Origin: Caldisericota bacterium
Lineage (GTDB): Bacteria > Caldisericota > Caldisericia > Cryosericales > Cryosericaceae
Length of the DNA: 13,574 nt
Reading direction: 5' to 3'
Assembly: GCA_026390245.1 (NCBI GenBank)
Contig: JAPLGI010000134.1
Span: forward strand, 1-13,574
The position numbers were made by a program, and so were the translations under genes. Shown in pieces: positions 6,721 through 12,953 of this stretch; the stretch's first letter is position 1; each line of letters begins with the position of its first letter. The notes below the pieces were generated by a model. The model had not been told where the DNA came from, did not search any database, and saw only the letters and a list, made by a program, of their open reading frames with translations.

Positions 6721-7407
6721 ATGACAAGAAAGAGTCTTGGACTGATAAGTGTCATCCTTGTTGTCGTTCTTGGTCTTGGGGCACTGATAGCTGTTCCCGC
6801 CGTCCGTGCAGACACGACCGCACCGGTCAGTGCCGCAGACAAGGCTATTGCTGACGCAAAGCTGGCCACGCTCAAGGCGCTTGGTCAACAGATCCGTGAA
6901 GCCGCGAAGGCGGTTCAGGAGAAAGTCAAGGCCGCGAAGGCGGCAGGCATAGACCTCTCGGCGTTCAGGGCGGACATTGCCAAAGCCCTCAAGGGTGGCC
7001 AGCATCTTCGCATTGATTTCAAGCGGATGCAGAAGCCTCAGCTTACCGACGCTGAACGTGTCCAGCTGAAAGCCATCGAGGTTCGCGTCATTGAGCTCAA
7101 GAAGCAGCTCAAGGCCAAGATTGACGCCAAAGCCCCACAGGCCGAGATCGAGGTTCTGAAAGCACAGTTGAAGGCTGTCATCGCCGAACGTGAGGCCCTC
7201 GTCAAGGCATTCCGTGCCGGGGCACGTGCACACTTCCTGGCTTCAGGGAAAAGCGTCACGATGCAAGGGTGGATTCCTGCATGCGCGGGAATGACAGATA
7301 GGAAGGTGGTTGCCGCGCTCTTTCTGTCGTCCCCGCGAAGGCGGGGACCAACATCACTCGTTTGCTGTCGGAGACACTATCATGCTATACTTCGGTTAAG
7401 GTGGTGA
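6721..7407 (+). CDS. Secreted Ala/Lys-rich helical (coiled-coil) protein with a repeat-derived C-terminus
   Basis: A 228-residue protein not recognised as any named family. It begins with a clear signal peptide: MTRKS, a hydrophobic core at residues 7-25, then VPAVRA with likely cleavage after Ala30. Residues 35-172 are almost entirely charged and Ala-rich helix (for example AKLATLKALGQQIREAAKAV and IELKKQLKAKIDAKAPQAEI), with heptad-like spacing that suggests a coiled coil outside the membrane. From about residue 183 the sequence changes to GWIPACAGMTDRK and SSPRRRGPT, which is the translation of an inverted-repeat element, so the ancestral stop was probably lost near 7258. GGAGG (6711-6715) lies 5 nt before the ATG, supporting independent translation, yet the frame is also continuous with the truncated OsmC frame upstream. 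The stop at 7405-7407 overlaps an ATG at 7407 in front of the lipoprotein. Role unknown; an envelope or surface protein is likely. Confidence 0.75.
   Translation: MTRKSLGLISVILVVVLGLGALIAVPAVRADTTAPVSAADKAIADAKLATLKALGQQIREAAKAVQEKVKAAKAAGIDLSAFRADIAKALKGGQHLRIDFKRMQKPQLTDAERVQLKAIEVRVIELKKQLKAKIDAKAPQAEIEVLKAQLKAVIAEREALVKAFRAGARAHFLASGKSVTMQGWIPACAGMTDRKVVAALFLSSPRRRGPTSLVCCRRHYHAILRLRW
7270..7350 (+). repeat. REP/BIME-like inverted-repeat element (81 bp) inside the 3' end of a coding region
   Basis: Two imperfect palindromic units face each other. Unit A (7270-7298) contains GGATTCCTGCATGCGCGGGAAT; unit B (7323-7350) contains the hairpin CCCCGC-gaag-GCGGGG (7331-7346). The reverse complement of B matches A at 22 of 28 aligned bases. 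The pattern matches the widespread interspersed family whose copies contain GGATTCCCGCxxxCGCGGGAATGAC and whose translations give ACAGMT and RRRGP-type strings in many bacterial genomes. Such elements are usually intergenic; here the element is read through as codons. Confidence 0.75.
7362..7391 (+). promoter_or_regulatory. Putative promoter for the lipoprotein gene
   Basis: TTGCTG (7362-7367) and TATACT (7386-7391) are separated by 18 bp. The -10 is preceded by TGC, giving an extended -10 form. Transcription would begin near 7398, right at the AAGG of the ribosome binding site, so the leader would be very short. It lies directly after the repeat element. Confidence 0.4.
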
Positions 7408-7412
7408 TGCCC

Positions 7413-7865
7413 ATGAGAAGAAGTGTTATTGCTGTTCTAGTGTTGGCTGTCGTTCTGTCCCTGACAGGATGCAAGTTGGGCCCCATGGAGTCCACTGAGG
7501 GCAACGTCAAGGTTACGCTCCCGATCCGTCAGCAATCGGTCACATTCCTTAAGCAGACTGACGGCTCGTGGAAGGGCAGCGTCCGCACGACCGGCACGGC
7601 CCGGGCATTCGAAGCGACGGTCAGCTGGGAAGCGACACGGCAGTTGTCGCCCGACCTCCTGGCCTCTCTGGGACAGGGCAGTTTCATGACGTCCGCAGGA
7701 GCACCCGAGTATGGCACGTTCGATCAGGTGCTGGTGCTCGTCAGTGCCGCCTCGAATCCAGCCCCGGCAGGCAAAGGAACGCTTCGCGTCTTCATCACCA
7801 GCATGAAGGACGGCAGTCAACAGGATATTGTGGACATCCCCCTGACTCTGCGCGTCGGACAGTGA
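7413..7865 (+). CDS. Putative lipoprotein of unknown function
   Basis: A 150-residue protein with a type II signal peptide: MRRS, a hydrophobic stretch at residues 5-16, and the lipobox LTGC with the lipidated Cys20. It should be cleaved by signal peptidase II and anchored to a membrane on the extracytoplasmic side. The mature part (about 130 residues) is rich in beta-prone and small polar residues (VKVTLPIRQQSVTFLK, FEATVSWEATRQL, TLRVFITSMKDGSQQ), which suggests a small beta-sandwich. No family is recognised. AGGTGG (7399-7404) lies 8 nt before the ATG at 7413; an alternative ATG at 7407, two codons earlier, overlaps the stop of the previous gene as TGATG. The neighbour is also an exported protein, so the two may act together, but the gene seems to have its own promoter. 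Confidence 0.8.
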   Translation: MRRSVIAVLVLAVVLSLTGCKLGPMESTEGNVKVTLPIRQQSVTFLKQTDGSWKGSVRTTGTARAFEATVSWEATRQLSPDLLASLGQGSFMTSAGAPEYGTFDQVLVLVSAASNPAPAGKGTLRVFITSMKDGSQQDIVDIPLTLRVGQ

Positions 7866-7982
7866 AGAACCACACTTGAACAACTGACCGACCCTCGTAG
7901 TCTAACAAGTGCAGGGGAGTGCCCTGAAGAAGTGAGGCAGCTGCAGCTGCTGCATCCAATGAGGGGCCTGATCCTGCAAATG

Positions 7983-8017
7983 GTGACGGGAGGGCCGTGC
8001 GTAGGCCCTCCCGTCAC
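7983..8017. terminator. Bidirectional hairpin between convergent genes
   Basis: GTGACGGGAGGGCC (7983-7996) and GGCCCTCCCGTCAC (8004-8017) form a perfect 14-bp GC-rich stem with a 7-nt loop. It lies in the 162-bp gap between the convergent lipoprotein and glycosyltransferase genes, 10 bp from the latter's stop codon. Neither side has a strong T-run (CATTTG on the minus side, TGCGTT on the plus side), but position and stability favour termination from both directions. Confidence 0.75.
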
Positions 8018-8027
8018 TGCGTTCAAC

Positions 8028-9185
8028 CTACTGTGGCCGCTGCGAGCTCTTGATGACCCTGTCTTTCCAGCTTGTGCGACGCGTCAGGGACTGTATCATC
8101 GACCGGAACGCAATGAAGACGCAGATGGGCTGTCCTATGATCCATGTCACGCTCAGGGCCCATGAAAAGCGGAATCGTACGGCGATGATGCTCCATTGAA
8201 GGATCGACAGGGCGACTGCTCCCAGCGCCGTCACGATCCCCTGCAATGGGGTGGCGTATCCAATGGCAGCTGCTGCCAGCACTACAATCGGGGCGCTGTA
8301 CACCATCAAGACGATGAGCCAGACAAACGTGAGCAGTAGTGGGCTGTGATAGAACACCGCATACAGGTTCTTCGAGAACCCCCGCACGCTTTCCTGAAGT
8401 CCGTCGTACATACGGCAGGAAACCCGATTGGTTCCGTCTGCGAGACGCCAGCGCATCTTCGATGCCTTGATGAGGCGAGCCAGCGATAAGTCATCCACAG
8501 CATTTGAACGGACTCGCTCATATCCGCCGACTTGTCTCAGCGACGTCGTGCGGAACATCATGTACTGGCCAATCGCCGATGCGAGCACCGGCATCTCTGT
8601 GTGAAATGCCAGCCACATCGGCAGCAGTGCAAAGAACGACCATACGGGCATTGGAACAGTCAGGAGTTCTCCAAACGTCCCCACAACTTCGCGTGGAATG
8701 GCGGACAGCAGGTCCAGCTGCCCTGTAAGCATCCGTGCGACTCCGTTGCGCACGGCAGATGGATGATGCCACGTATCTGCGTCGACATACAGCACATATT
8801 CCCCGTCGGCCTTCTCCAACAGCTGCTGACACGCCCAGTGCTTGCCGATCCATCCTGCTGGCAGGGGGCGACCCTCCAGTACCAGCAGCCTTTGATCTGC
8901 ACTGGCAAGCCTGTGCAGGATTTCGCCGGTACCGTCGGTCGAGCCGTCATCTAGCACCAGCACATCGAAATCCGGATAGTCCTGATCCAGCAGTGAGGCA
9001 ACGCACCGTTCGATGACCCGCGCTTCGTTGCGTGCAGGCACCAGGACAGAGACTCGAGGAACGCGCGGCAGGGCTATGAACTCCTCCAGACGCCGCAGGA
9101 CAAACCAGTTGCTGATCTCAATGAGGGTAGTGACAGTCAGGAATCCGATGACCGTCCACTGCTGGGACGCCCAGAATGCTCTCAT
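8028..9185 (-). CDS. Membrane-anchored family 2 glycosyltransferase (HpnB/CrtQ-like)
   Basis: A 385-residue inverting GT-A glycosyltransferase that would transfer a sugar from a nucleotide-sugar to a lipid or isoprenoid acceptor at the inner membrane face. It has an N-terminal anchor (about residues 11-30), then VSVLVPARNEARVIERC (46-61), LVLDDGSTDGT (76-86) with Asp79/Asp80, the LPAGWIGKHWACQQ segment (108-121) seen in hopanoid- and carotenoid-associated GT2 enzymes, the metal-binding DAD (135-137), and the acceptor-side VDDLSLARLIK (230-240). Three or four C-terminal hydrophobic helices follow (about 282-311, 315-335, 342-360). The ATG at 9185 overlaps the stop of the PlsY-like gene as ATGA, so translation is probably coupled. 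A longer in-frame reading up to 9548 lies opposite PlsY coding sequence in another frame and looks non-biological. The acceptor and sugar donor are unknown. Confidence 0.88.
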   Translation of the reverse strand: MRAFWASQQWTVIGFLTVTTLIEISNWFVLRRLEEFIALPRVPRVSVLVPARNEARVIERCVASLLDQDYPDFDVLVLDDGSTDGTGEILHRLASADQRLLVLEGRPLPAGWIGKHWACQQLLEKADGEYVLYVDADTWHHPSAVRNGVARMLTGQLDLLSAIPREVVGTFGELLTVPMPVWSFFALLPMWLAFHTEMPVLASAIGQYMMFRTTSLRQVGGYERVRSNAVDDLSLARLIKASKMRWRLADGTNRVSCRMYDGLQESVRGFSKNLYAVFYHSPLLLTFVWLIVLMVYSAPIVVLAAAAIGYATPLQGIVTALGAVALSILQWSIIAVRFRFSWALSVTWIIGQPICVFIAFRSMIQSLTRRTSWKDRVIKSSQRPQ

Positions 9186-9856
9186 CGCTCCCGCCGCCTC
9201 TTGAAAAATGGTGGGTGAAGATCCTGCATATGGCGCTGGATGAGGAGGCCATAGTTGGTAATTCCTGTCACGAGTACGGGAGCCGAAGGATATGCCCACA
9301 GGAGATAGACCAGGATGACAGACCACCCCAGCATAAGGGTCCAGGCGTCCTCCAGCCGAACGAACAGGACCAGAACACAAAGCACCAGTCCGAAAAACAT
9401 GGGGACGCGCCACACGGTAAGCCCCATCCAGACGCCGAAGGTCACCGCGATGCCCTTGCCACCACGCCCTCGCAGAAACGGCGAGAACATGTGCCCAAGC
9501 AGCGGGGCAACCATGATCGGGAGAATCGCCCACCCCGTGACGTGCCACCGCCAGTACGAAAGCGCCACCGGGACGAAGCCCTTCATTCCTTCAAGGATGA
9601 CAGCCACCAGACCCACGACCGGACCAGCAACGCGCCACGCATTGGCGGATCCGGGATAGTGGTCACCAACCTCCCGGGGATCTCGACGTGCAAACAGCCG
9701 CGCCAGAAGAACTGCAAGAGGCAGGGATCCCATCACAAAACCGACGACCGTCCAGAGAACCACTGTCCAGAGTGAGGATTCGCCTGGCAAAAGGAGAGGC
9801 TGCGGACCGTGAAGGAATCCGTACAGCGTTCCGGCGTCTGCTATCGCTCCCACCAT
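9182..9856 (-). CDS. plsY: PlsY-family acyl-phosphate acyltransferase (glycerol-3-phosphate acyltransferase-like), divergent
   Basis: PlsY transfers an acyl chain from acyl-phosphate to the sn-1 position of glycerol-3-phosphate, the first step of phospholipid synthesis in most bacteria. This 224-residue membrane protein has the family's order of motifs: GSLP (43-46), a DPREVGDHYPGSANAWRVAG segment (59-78) where typical members have DIRxxGSGNxGATNxxRxxG, EGMKG (89-93) for the usual DxxKG, GHMFSPFLRGRGGKGIAVTFG (121-141), which is the best conserved, and a C-terminal RHMQD (208-212) for RHxxN. There are about five to six membrane helices and a basic tail (FKRRRER). Several active-site positions differ, so the acceptor may not be glycerol-3-phosphate. 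The gene starts 2 nt after the stop of the mutarotase-like gene and overlaps the glycosyltransferase by 4 nt. The extra 30 N-terminal residues may reflect a start chosen too far upstream. Confidence 0.82.
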   Translation of the reverse strand: MVGAIADAGTLYGFLHGPQPLLLPGESSLWTVVLWTVVGFVMGSLPLAVLLARLFARRDPREVGDHYPGSANAWRVAGPVVGLVAVILEGMKGFVPVALSYWRWHVTGWAILPIMVAPLLGHMFSPFLRGRGGKGIAVTFGVWMGLTVWRVPMFFGLVLCVLVLFVRLEDAWTLMLGWSVILVYLLWAYPSAPVLVTGITNYGLLIQRHMQDLHPPFFKRRRER

Positions 9857-9858
9857 CT

Positions 9859-10782
9859 TCAGAGAACCTCTCCTGCCTGCAACGCCGTGCTGTGGCAGCA
9901 GTCCCTCAAGACGGCCGAAATGTCTTCCTCTGAGTCACCCGGATATGACACATCTGGCACGAGCAGCCATGACTCAGCGTGCTCCACAGTCTCGCCGGAC
10001 TGAAGTGTATGCAGGGGAGACAGCGTCTCCATCTCCAGCATGAAGTCTGTCGCATAGCTCTCGTAGTTCACGCCGAAATCCGGGTATGCCTCACGCGGCA
10101 CAAACGCAAAACGCTTCATGAACACCGAATGCTTGTTGAAATAAACAGCCCATCCGGCCTCATCTGTGAGGCCCAGCTTATACGGAGACTTGATAGCGGG
10201 GTCCTGATGCAGCACGATAAATCGGTCTCCCCAGTGAACACGGGGGTCGTCCATACGGGCGTAGGGCCACAGGGCAACGCTGCGGTTGGGCAGCAATCCG
10301 GTATCGACGCGCGTCTGCGGGATGACCTCGACGCCCCCTGGTGCCATCACGGTGATGGCCCACGCCGCGAGGCGGACCGGCCACAGTCCACGGTTGGTCA
10401 GACGATGGGTGACAGTCACACCTGTCCCCGTCGCATCCAGCGACAACTCCATCTCCTTCTGGATGCCTGTGCCCACTTCAATTGACGGTTTCAGGAGGAT
10501 ACTCCGCTCGCCATCATCAAAGAGAACCGGCGCGTTGTCTGGCTGGTACGTGCGCGGACTCGCTTCGGGGCTATGCCACAGGCGATGGCCCCCAAAGGTG
10601 TGCCAGGTGTCCCCTCCGGTCAACCCATCCTCGTCGCGGACCTCGCAGAGGACATTCTCCTTGCCCTCAAACCCATACCGTACAATCCGCGGCCCGACGT
10701 CTGTCGTCACGACCACATCTACGGTACCATTGCTCAGCCGTCGGCAATTGGGCCAGCCCCGAAATGTCACCTGTTCAGTCAT
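9859..10782 (-). CDS. Mutarotase-like (DUF4380-like) beta-sandwich protein, function unknown
   Basis: A 307-residue cytoplasmic protein with no signal peptide or membrane segment. Conserved-looking blocks are FRGWPNCRRLSNGTVDV (7-23), TTDVGPRIVRYGF (26-38), WHTFGGHRLWHSPE (60-73), TRVDTGLLPNRS (157-168) and WPYARMDDPRVHWGDR (172-187). The GPRIxxxGF and GGHRLWHxPE blocks are typical of a group of proteins with the aldose 1-epimerase (galactose mutarotase) supersandwich fold, often labelled DUF4380 or hypothetical. This is a fold-level assignment from memory of the motifs; the substrate is unknown. The ATG at 10782 follows GGAGG (10788-10792) with a 5-nt gap; the in-frame ATG at 10824 lacks a comparable site. 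It is the first gene of a three-gene operon with the PlsY-like and glycosyltransferase genes, which fits a sugar-related role in glycolipid assembly. Confidence 0.7.
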   Translation of the reverse strand: MTEQVTFRGWPNCRRLSNGTVDVVVTTDVGPRIVRYGFEGKENVLCEVRDEDGLTGGDTWHTFGGHRLWHSPEASPRTYQPDNAPVLFDDGERSILLKPSIEVGTGIQKEMELSLDATGTGVTVTHRLTNRGLWPVRLAAWAITVMAPGGVEVIPQTRVDTGLLPNRSVALWPYARMDDPRVHWGDRFIVLHQDPAIKSPYKLGLTDEAGWAVYFNKHSVFMKRFAFVPREAYPDFGVNYESYATDFMLEMETLSPLHTLQSGETVEHAESWLLVPDVSYPGDSEEDISAVLRDCCHSTALQAGEVL

Positions 10783-11040
10783 CGTTTCCTCCATCGCTGT
10801 CCGGCGATCCACGTGCGCGGTCACTCATCGATTCGGCATGCCTGCTACGGTGAATGGGATTTCTGGTCCGACAGTCGGCAGTCTGCCCTTTCAGGACCAT
10901 GAAACACCCATGACTTCAGTGTATGCCAGCCATAGTACCTTGCAAGAAGGCAGTCTGTAGGGGGTGCTCCCCATATTCGTTGGCAGGGAGTGAACCTTGC
11001 CACCGACTTTGTGAAATGTGTAGACCTGACCCCGGGAGGA
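10783..11040. other. Non-coding gap between two minus-strand operons
   Basis: No convincing gene is seen in this 258-bp gap. It holds the ribosome binding site and possible promoter of the downstream operon, the short palindrome CCGACAGTCGG (10868-10878), and two direct copies of GGCAGTCTG (10877-10885 and 10949-10957). No strong T-tailed terminator for the dehydrogenase operon is apparent. The longest reading frame (10845-11048, minus) is compositionally unconvincing. Confidence 0.5.
10918..10945 (-). promoter_or_regulatory. Putative promoter for the mutarotase/plsY/glycosyltransferase operon
   Basis: On the minus strand TTGCAA (10945-10940) and TACACT (10923-10918) are separated by 16 bp, the same -35 hexamer and spacing proposed for the gene at 1049. 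Transcription would start near 10911, leaving a leader of about 130 nt. Motif evidence only. Confidence 0.35.
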
Positions 11041-12177
11041 TCAGCCAATGACGGCCTTTTCGGTCAGCAGCTCACCACGGGCGAAGCGGCGGAAGTTGTA
11101 GTGCTCGATGTCGATACTGGTCTTGCCGTCAGCAATGTACTCGGCCAGCAGCCGGCCGACGATGGGGCCCATCATGAACCCGTGGCCCGAGTAGCCGTTG
11201 GCCTGGAAGAAGCCCGGGACCTCGTCGATGGGGCCAAGCACGGGGTGGGCGTCCGGCGAGACGACGTAGTAGCCTGCCCACTGGCGCATGAGCTTGACAC
11301 CGGCAAGGCGCGGCACTATCTCGGTGGCTTCACCGGCAAACTTGGTCAGGAATTCGAGTGTGGAGTCGACGTCCGTAGCACCCTTGTCTCCGGTGTCGGT
11401 ACCGCCCACGACATTGCCTCGATGTGTCTGCAGAAAGTAGAGTGAATTCTTGACCAGCATCGGGCCCAGAAACCGTTTGAGTGGCTCAGTCGCCATGATC
11501 TGGTGCTTGTCGAGGCGGTAGGGCAGGTCGACATCCAGCATCGCGGCGAGTGCCTTCGAACCCGGTCCAGCCGCGTTGACGACGTTTTTCGTCTCGATGT
11601 TGCCCTGAGTCGTGTGCAGCATGAACGTATGAGTGGCGGTCGACTCCAGCTCAAACACGTGCGTCATGGTCATGATGTCCACGCCAAGGCGCCGTGCTGC
11701 CTGCGCGTACCCAGTGACAGTGTCGAAGGGAAACGCCATGCCGTCCTTGTCATACCACTGTCCGGCAAGGAACGAATCGGTGTTGAGCGACGGACAAATC
11801 TCCTTCGCCTCCTGACGGTCGACGATACGGCTCATGACGCCGTGCCTGTTCTGAAATTCGACATTGTGCTTCGCCTTCTCCACCAGTTCCGGCGTGTCCC
11901 ACAGAAACAGGTAGCCACACGCCTCGAAGTGGACATCGTAGCCAAGTTCCTCAGACAAGTGCGACCAGATCTCCTCTGCTTCCCGAAGGAGGACAATCTG
12001 GTCGGGTCCGGTAAACTGGGCGCGGATACCAGAACCACACCGTCCGGTGGACCCACTCCCCAGGTAGCACTCGTCCAGGACGGCGACATCTTTGCAGCCC
12101 CTCTTGGCAAGCTCGTAGGCGATGGCGAGCCCTGAGATGCCGCCGCCGACAATAACGCAATCATAACTACTTCTCAT
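11041..12177 (-). CDS. FAD-dependent amino/imino acid dehydrogenase, catalytic subunit (DAO family; PdhB/sarcosine oxidase beta-like)
   Basis: A 378-residue flavoprotein of the D-amino-acid oxidase family, the catalytic subunit of a multi-subunit dye-linked dehydrogenase. It begins with the FAD-binding Rossmann segment DCVIVGGGISGLAIAYELAK (GxGxxG at residues 10-15), followed by the GSGSTGRCGSGIRAQF loop that contacts the flavin. Later come VVNAAGPGS, the VVGGTDTG region, and a C-terminal block QANGYSGHGFMMGPIVGRLLAEY that closes over the FAD pyrophosphate in this family. Homologues with this gene order oxidise L-proline (Thermococcales PdhB), sarcosine/glycine, hydroxyproline or opines; the exact substrate is not predictable. 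AAGGAGG (12190-12184) is best spaced (6 nt) for the ATG at 12177; the adjacent ATG at 12180 is only 3 nt away. The start lies inside the end of the BFD-like gene (11-nt overlap), so translation is probably coupled. Confidence 0.88.
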   Translation of the reverse strand: MRSSYDCVIVGGGISGLAIAYELAKRGCKDVAVLDECYLGSGSTGRCGSGIRAQFTGPDQIVLLREAEEIWSHLSEELGYDVHFEACGYLFLWDTPELVEKAKHNVEFQNRHGVMSRIVDRQEAKEICPSLNTDSFLAGQWYDKDGMAFPFDTVTGYAQAARRLGVDIMTMTHVFELESTATHTFMLHTTQGNIETKNVVNAAGPGSKALAAMLDVDLPYRLDKHQIMATEPLKRFLGPMLVKNSLYFLQTHRGNVVGGTDTGDKGATDVDSTLEFLTKFAGEATEIVPRLAGVKLMRQWAGYYVVSPDAHPVLGPIDEVPGFFQANGYSGHGFMMGPIVGRLLAEYIADGKTSIDIEHYNFRRFARGELLTEKAVIG

Positions 12178-12460
12178 CATCCGCCTCCTTGCCCTTTGCG
12201 AAAAATCCCAGTGGAACGGGATCGACCGGTGGGCGTGTCGTAGGCGTCATGATCTGATCAAGCGTCCTGCCCGTCTCGCGCGCAAGAATCTGTGCGGCAA
12301 GCAGAATACACGTCTTGCCCTGGCATGGTCCGAGGCCGAACTTGACGTACCGCTTGAGTGATTGCAGATCGGCATAGCCTTCATGGATAGCATCCTTGAT
12401 CTCCTGCACAGAGATGTCCTCGCATCGGCAGGCAATCGTCTTCTCATCTTCTCCCCTCAT
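12167..12460 (-). CDS. BFD-like [2Fe-2S]-binding subunit of the dehydrogenase complex (PdhX-like)
   Basis: A 97-residue protein with the four-cysteine pattern of the bacterioferritin-associated-ferredoxin (BFD) [2Fe-2S] domain: CRC (Cys11, Cys13) and CQGKTC (Cys46, Cys51), separated by helix-forming sequence (ISVQEIKDAIHEGYADLQSL) and the GLGPCQGKTC turn. The C-terminal RPPVDPVPLGFFA segment is characteristic of the equivalent domain in PdhX and in the alpha subunits of opine, HCN-synthase-like and hydroxyproline dehydrogenases, where it is often fused. It should hold a [2Fe-2S] cluster for electron transfer between the FAD subunits. The ATG at 12460 is 4 nt after the ferredoxin stop; a longer frame to 12706 is out of frame with, and inside, the ferredoxin gene and is rejected. 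The stop overlaps the start of the catalytic FAD subunit. Confidence 0.87.
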   Translation of the reverse strand: MRGEDEKTIACRCEDISVQEIKDAIHEGYADLQSLKRYVKFGLGPCQGKTCILLAAQILARETGRTLDQIMTPTTRPPVDPVPLGFFAKGKEADDEK

Positions 12461-12464
12461 GTCG

Positions 12465-12953
12465 TCACCCCACCCTGACGTTGCGCACCTGCTCACAGAG
12501 AGCGGGGTCGTCGAACTCGACAGAAATGAGCGATGACCTGCTGACATTGTCGGCAGGCAGGACGAATTTGACCGTCCCGTTCCCGAGGTCAGTTCCGTCA
12601 CGGCCAAGCAACGTGACCGTCCCGCCCCTGACAGGCAATGGAAGATACTCATATGGCACCATGACCGAAGGCTTCGCCTTCGACTTGTCCTGGATGAAGA
12701 TGGCAAGACCAGGACAGATCTTGAGGCAGCTCATGCAGCCGGTGCACTTGGCAAAGTCGACGTGCGGGATGCCGTTGATGCCATCCATGGTGATGGCGTC
12801 AAATTTGCAGGCGCTGACACATGGGTTGCAGGGGATCTCCTGGATGCACTCGATGACAGCGACGGGTCCTTTCTTCTCACGTTCTTCAAGTGGGAGGAAC
12901 CCGTTCTCGCGGAGATAGACAACGTCGATGACTCCGGTTTCAAAGTAGCTCAT
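12465..12953 (-). CDS. 2[4Fe-4S] ferredoxin-like subunit of the dehydrogenase complex (PdhF-like)
   Basis: A 162-residue electron-transfer subunit. Two cysteine sets are seen: Cys36, Cys42, Cys45, Cys49 (CIQEIPCNPCVSAC) and Cys70, Cys73, Cys76, Cys80 followed by Pro (CTGCMSCLKICP), enough for two [4Fe-4S] clusters. The unusual first set with IPCNPC resembles the ferredoxin-like subunit of Thermococcales L-proline dehydrogenase complexes. The C-terminal half (about residues 90-162) has no cysteine ligand pattern and probably forms a small beta domain that contacts partners. The ATG at 12953 overlaps the stop of the alpha subunit gene as ATGA, showing tight coupling; a few codons of in-frame sequence upstream of it are dismissed. 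The next gene begins 4 nt after the stop. Confidence 0.9.
   Translation of the reverse strand: MSYFETGVIDVVYLRENGFLPLEEREKKGPVAVIECIQEIPCNPCVSACKFDAITMDGINGIPHVDFAKCTGCMSCLKICPGLAIFIQDKSKAKPSVMVPYEYLPLPVRGGTVTLLGRDGTDLGNGTVKFVLPADNVSRSSLISVEFDDPALCEQVRNVRVG

Noticed and set aside
7937..7950. Palindrome GCAGCTGCAGCTGC
   Set aside because: It is low-complexity and self-complementary by repetition of CTGCAG; no linked site or gene start depends on it.
9182..9548. N-terminal extension of the glycosyltransferase frame (506 aa if started at 9548)
   Set aside because: It lies antiparallel to nothing useful and in a different frame inside the PlsY-like gene, has no membrane or domain sense (Arg/Gly/Pro-rich), and the ATG at 9185 with the ATGA overlap and a hydrophobic anchor fits far better.
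9176..9775. Plus-strand 199-aa open frame, very rich in His, Arg, Pro and Lys
   Set aside because: It is a shadow of the PlsY-like gene on the other strand; the composition is typical of antisense reading of a membrane protein, and it has no ribosome binding site.
10845..11048. Minus-strand 67-aa frame between the two operons
   Set aside because: No ribosome binding site, no recognisable motif, and it overlaps the end of the dehydrogenase gene in another frame. The sequence near 11015-11035 (GTGTAGACCTGACCCC) looked like a dispersed-repeat edge, but nothing else in the window supports that.
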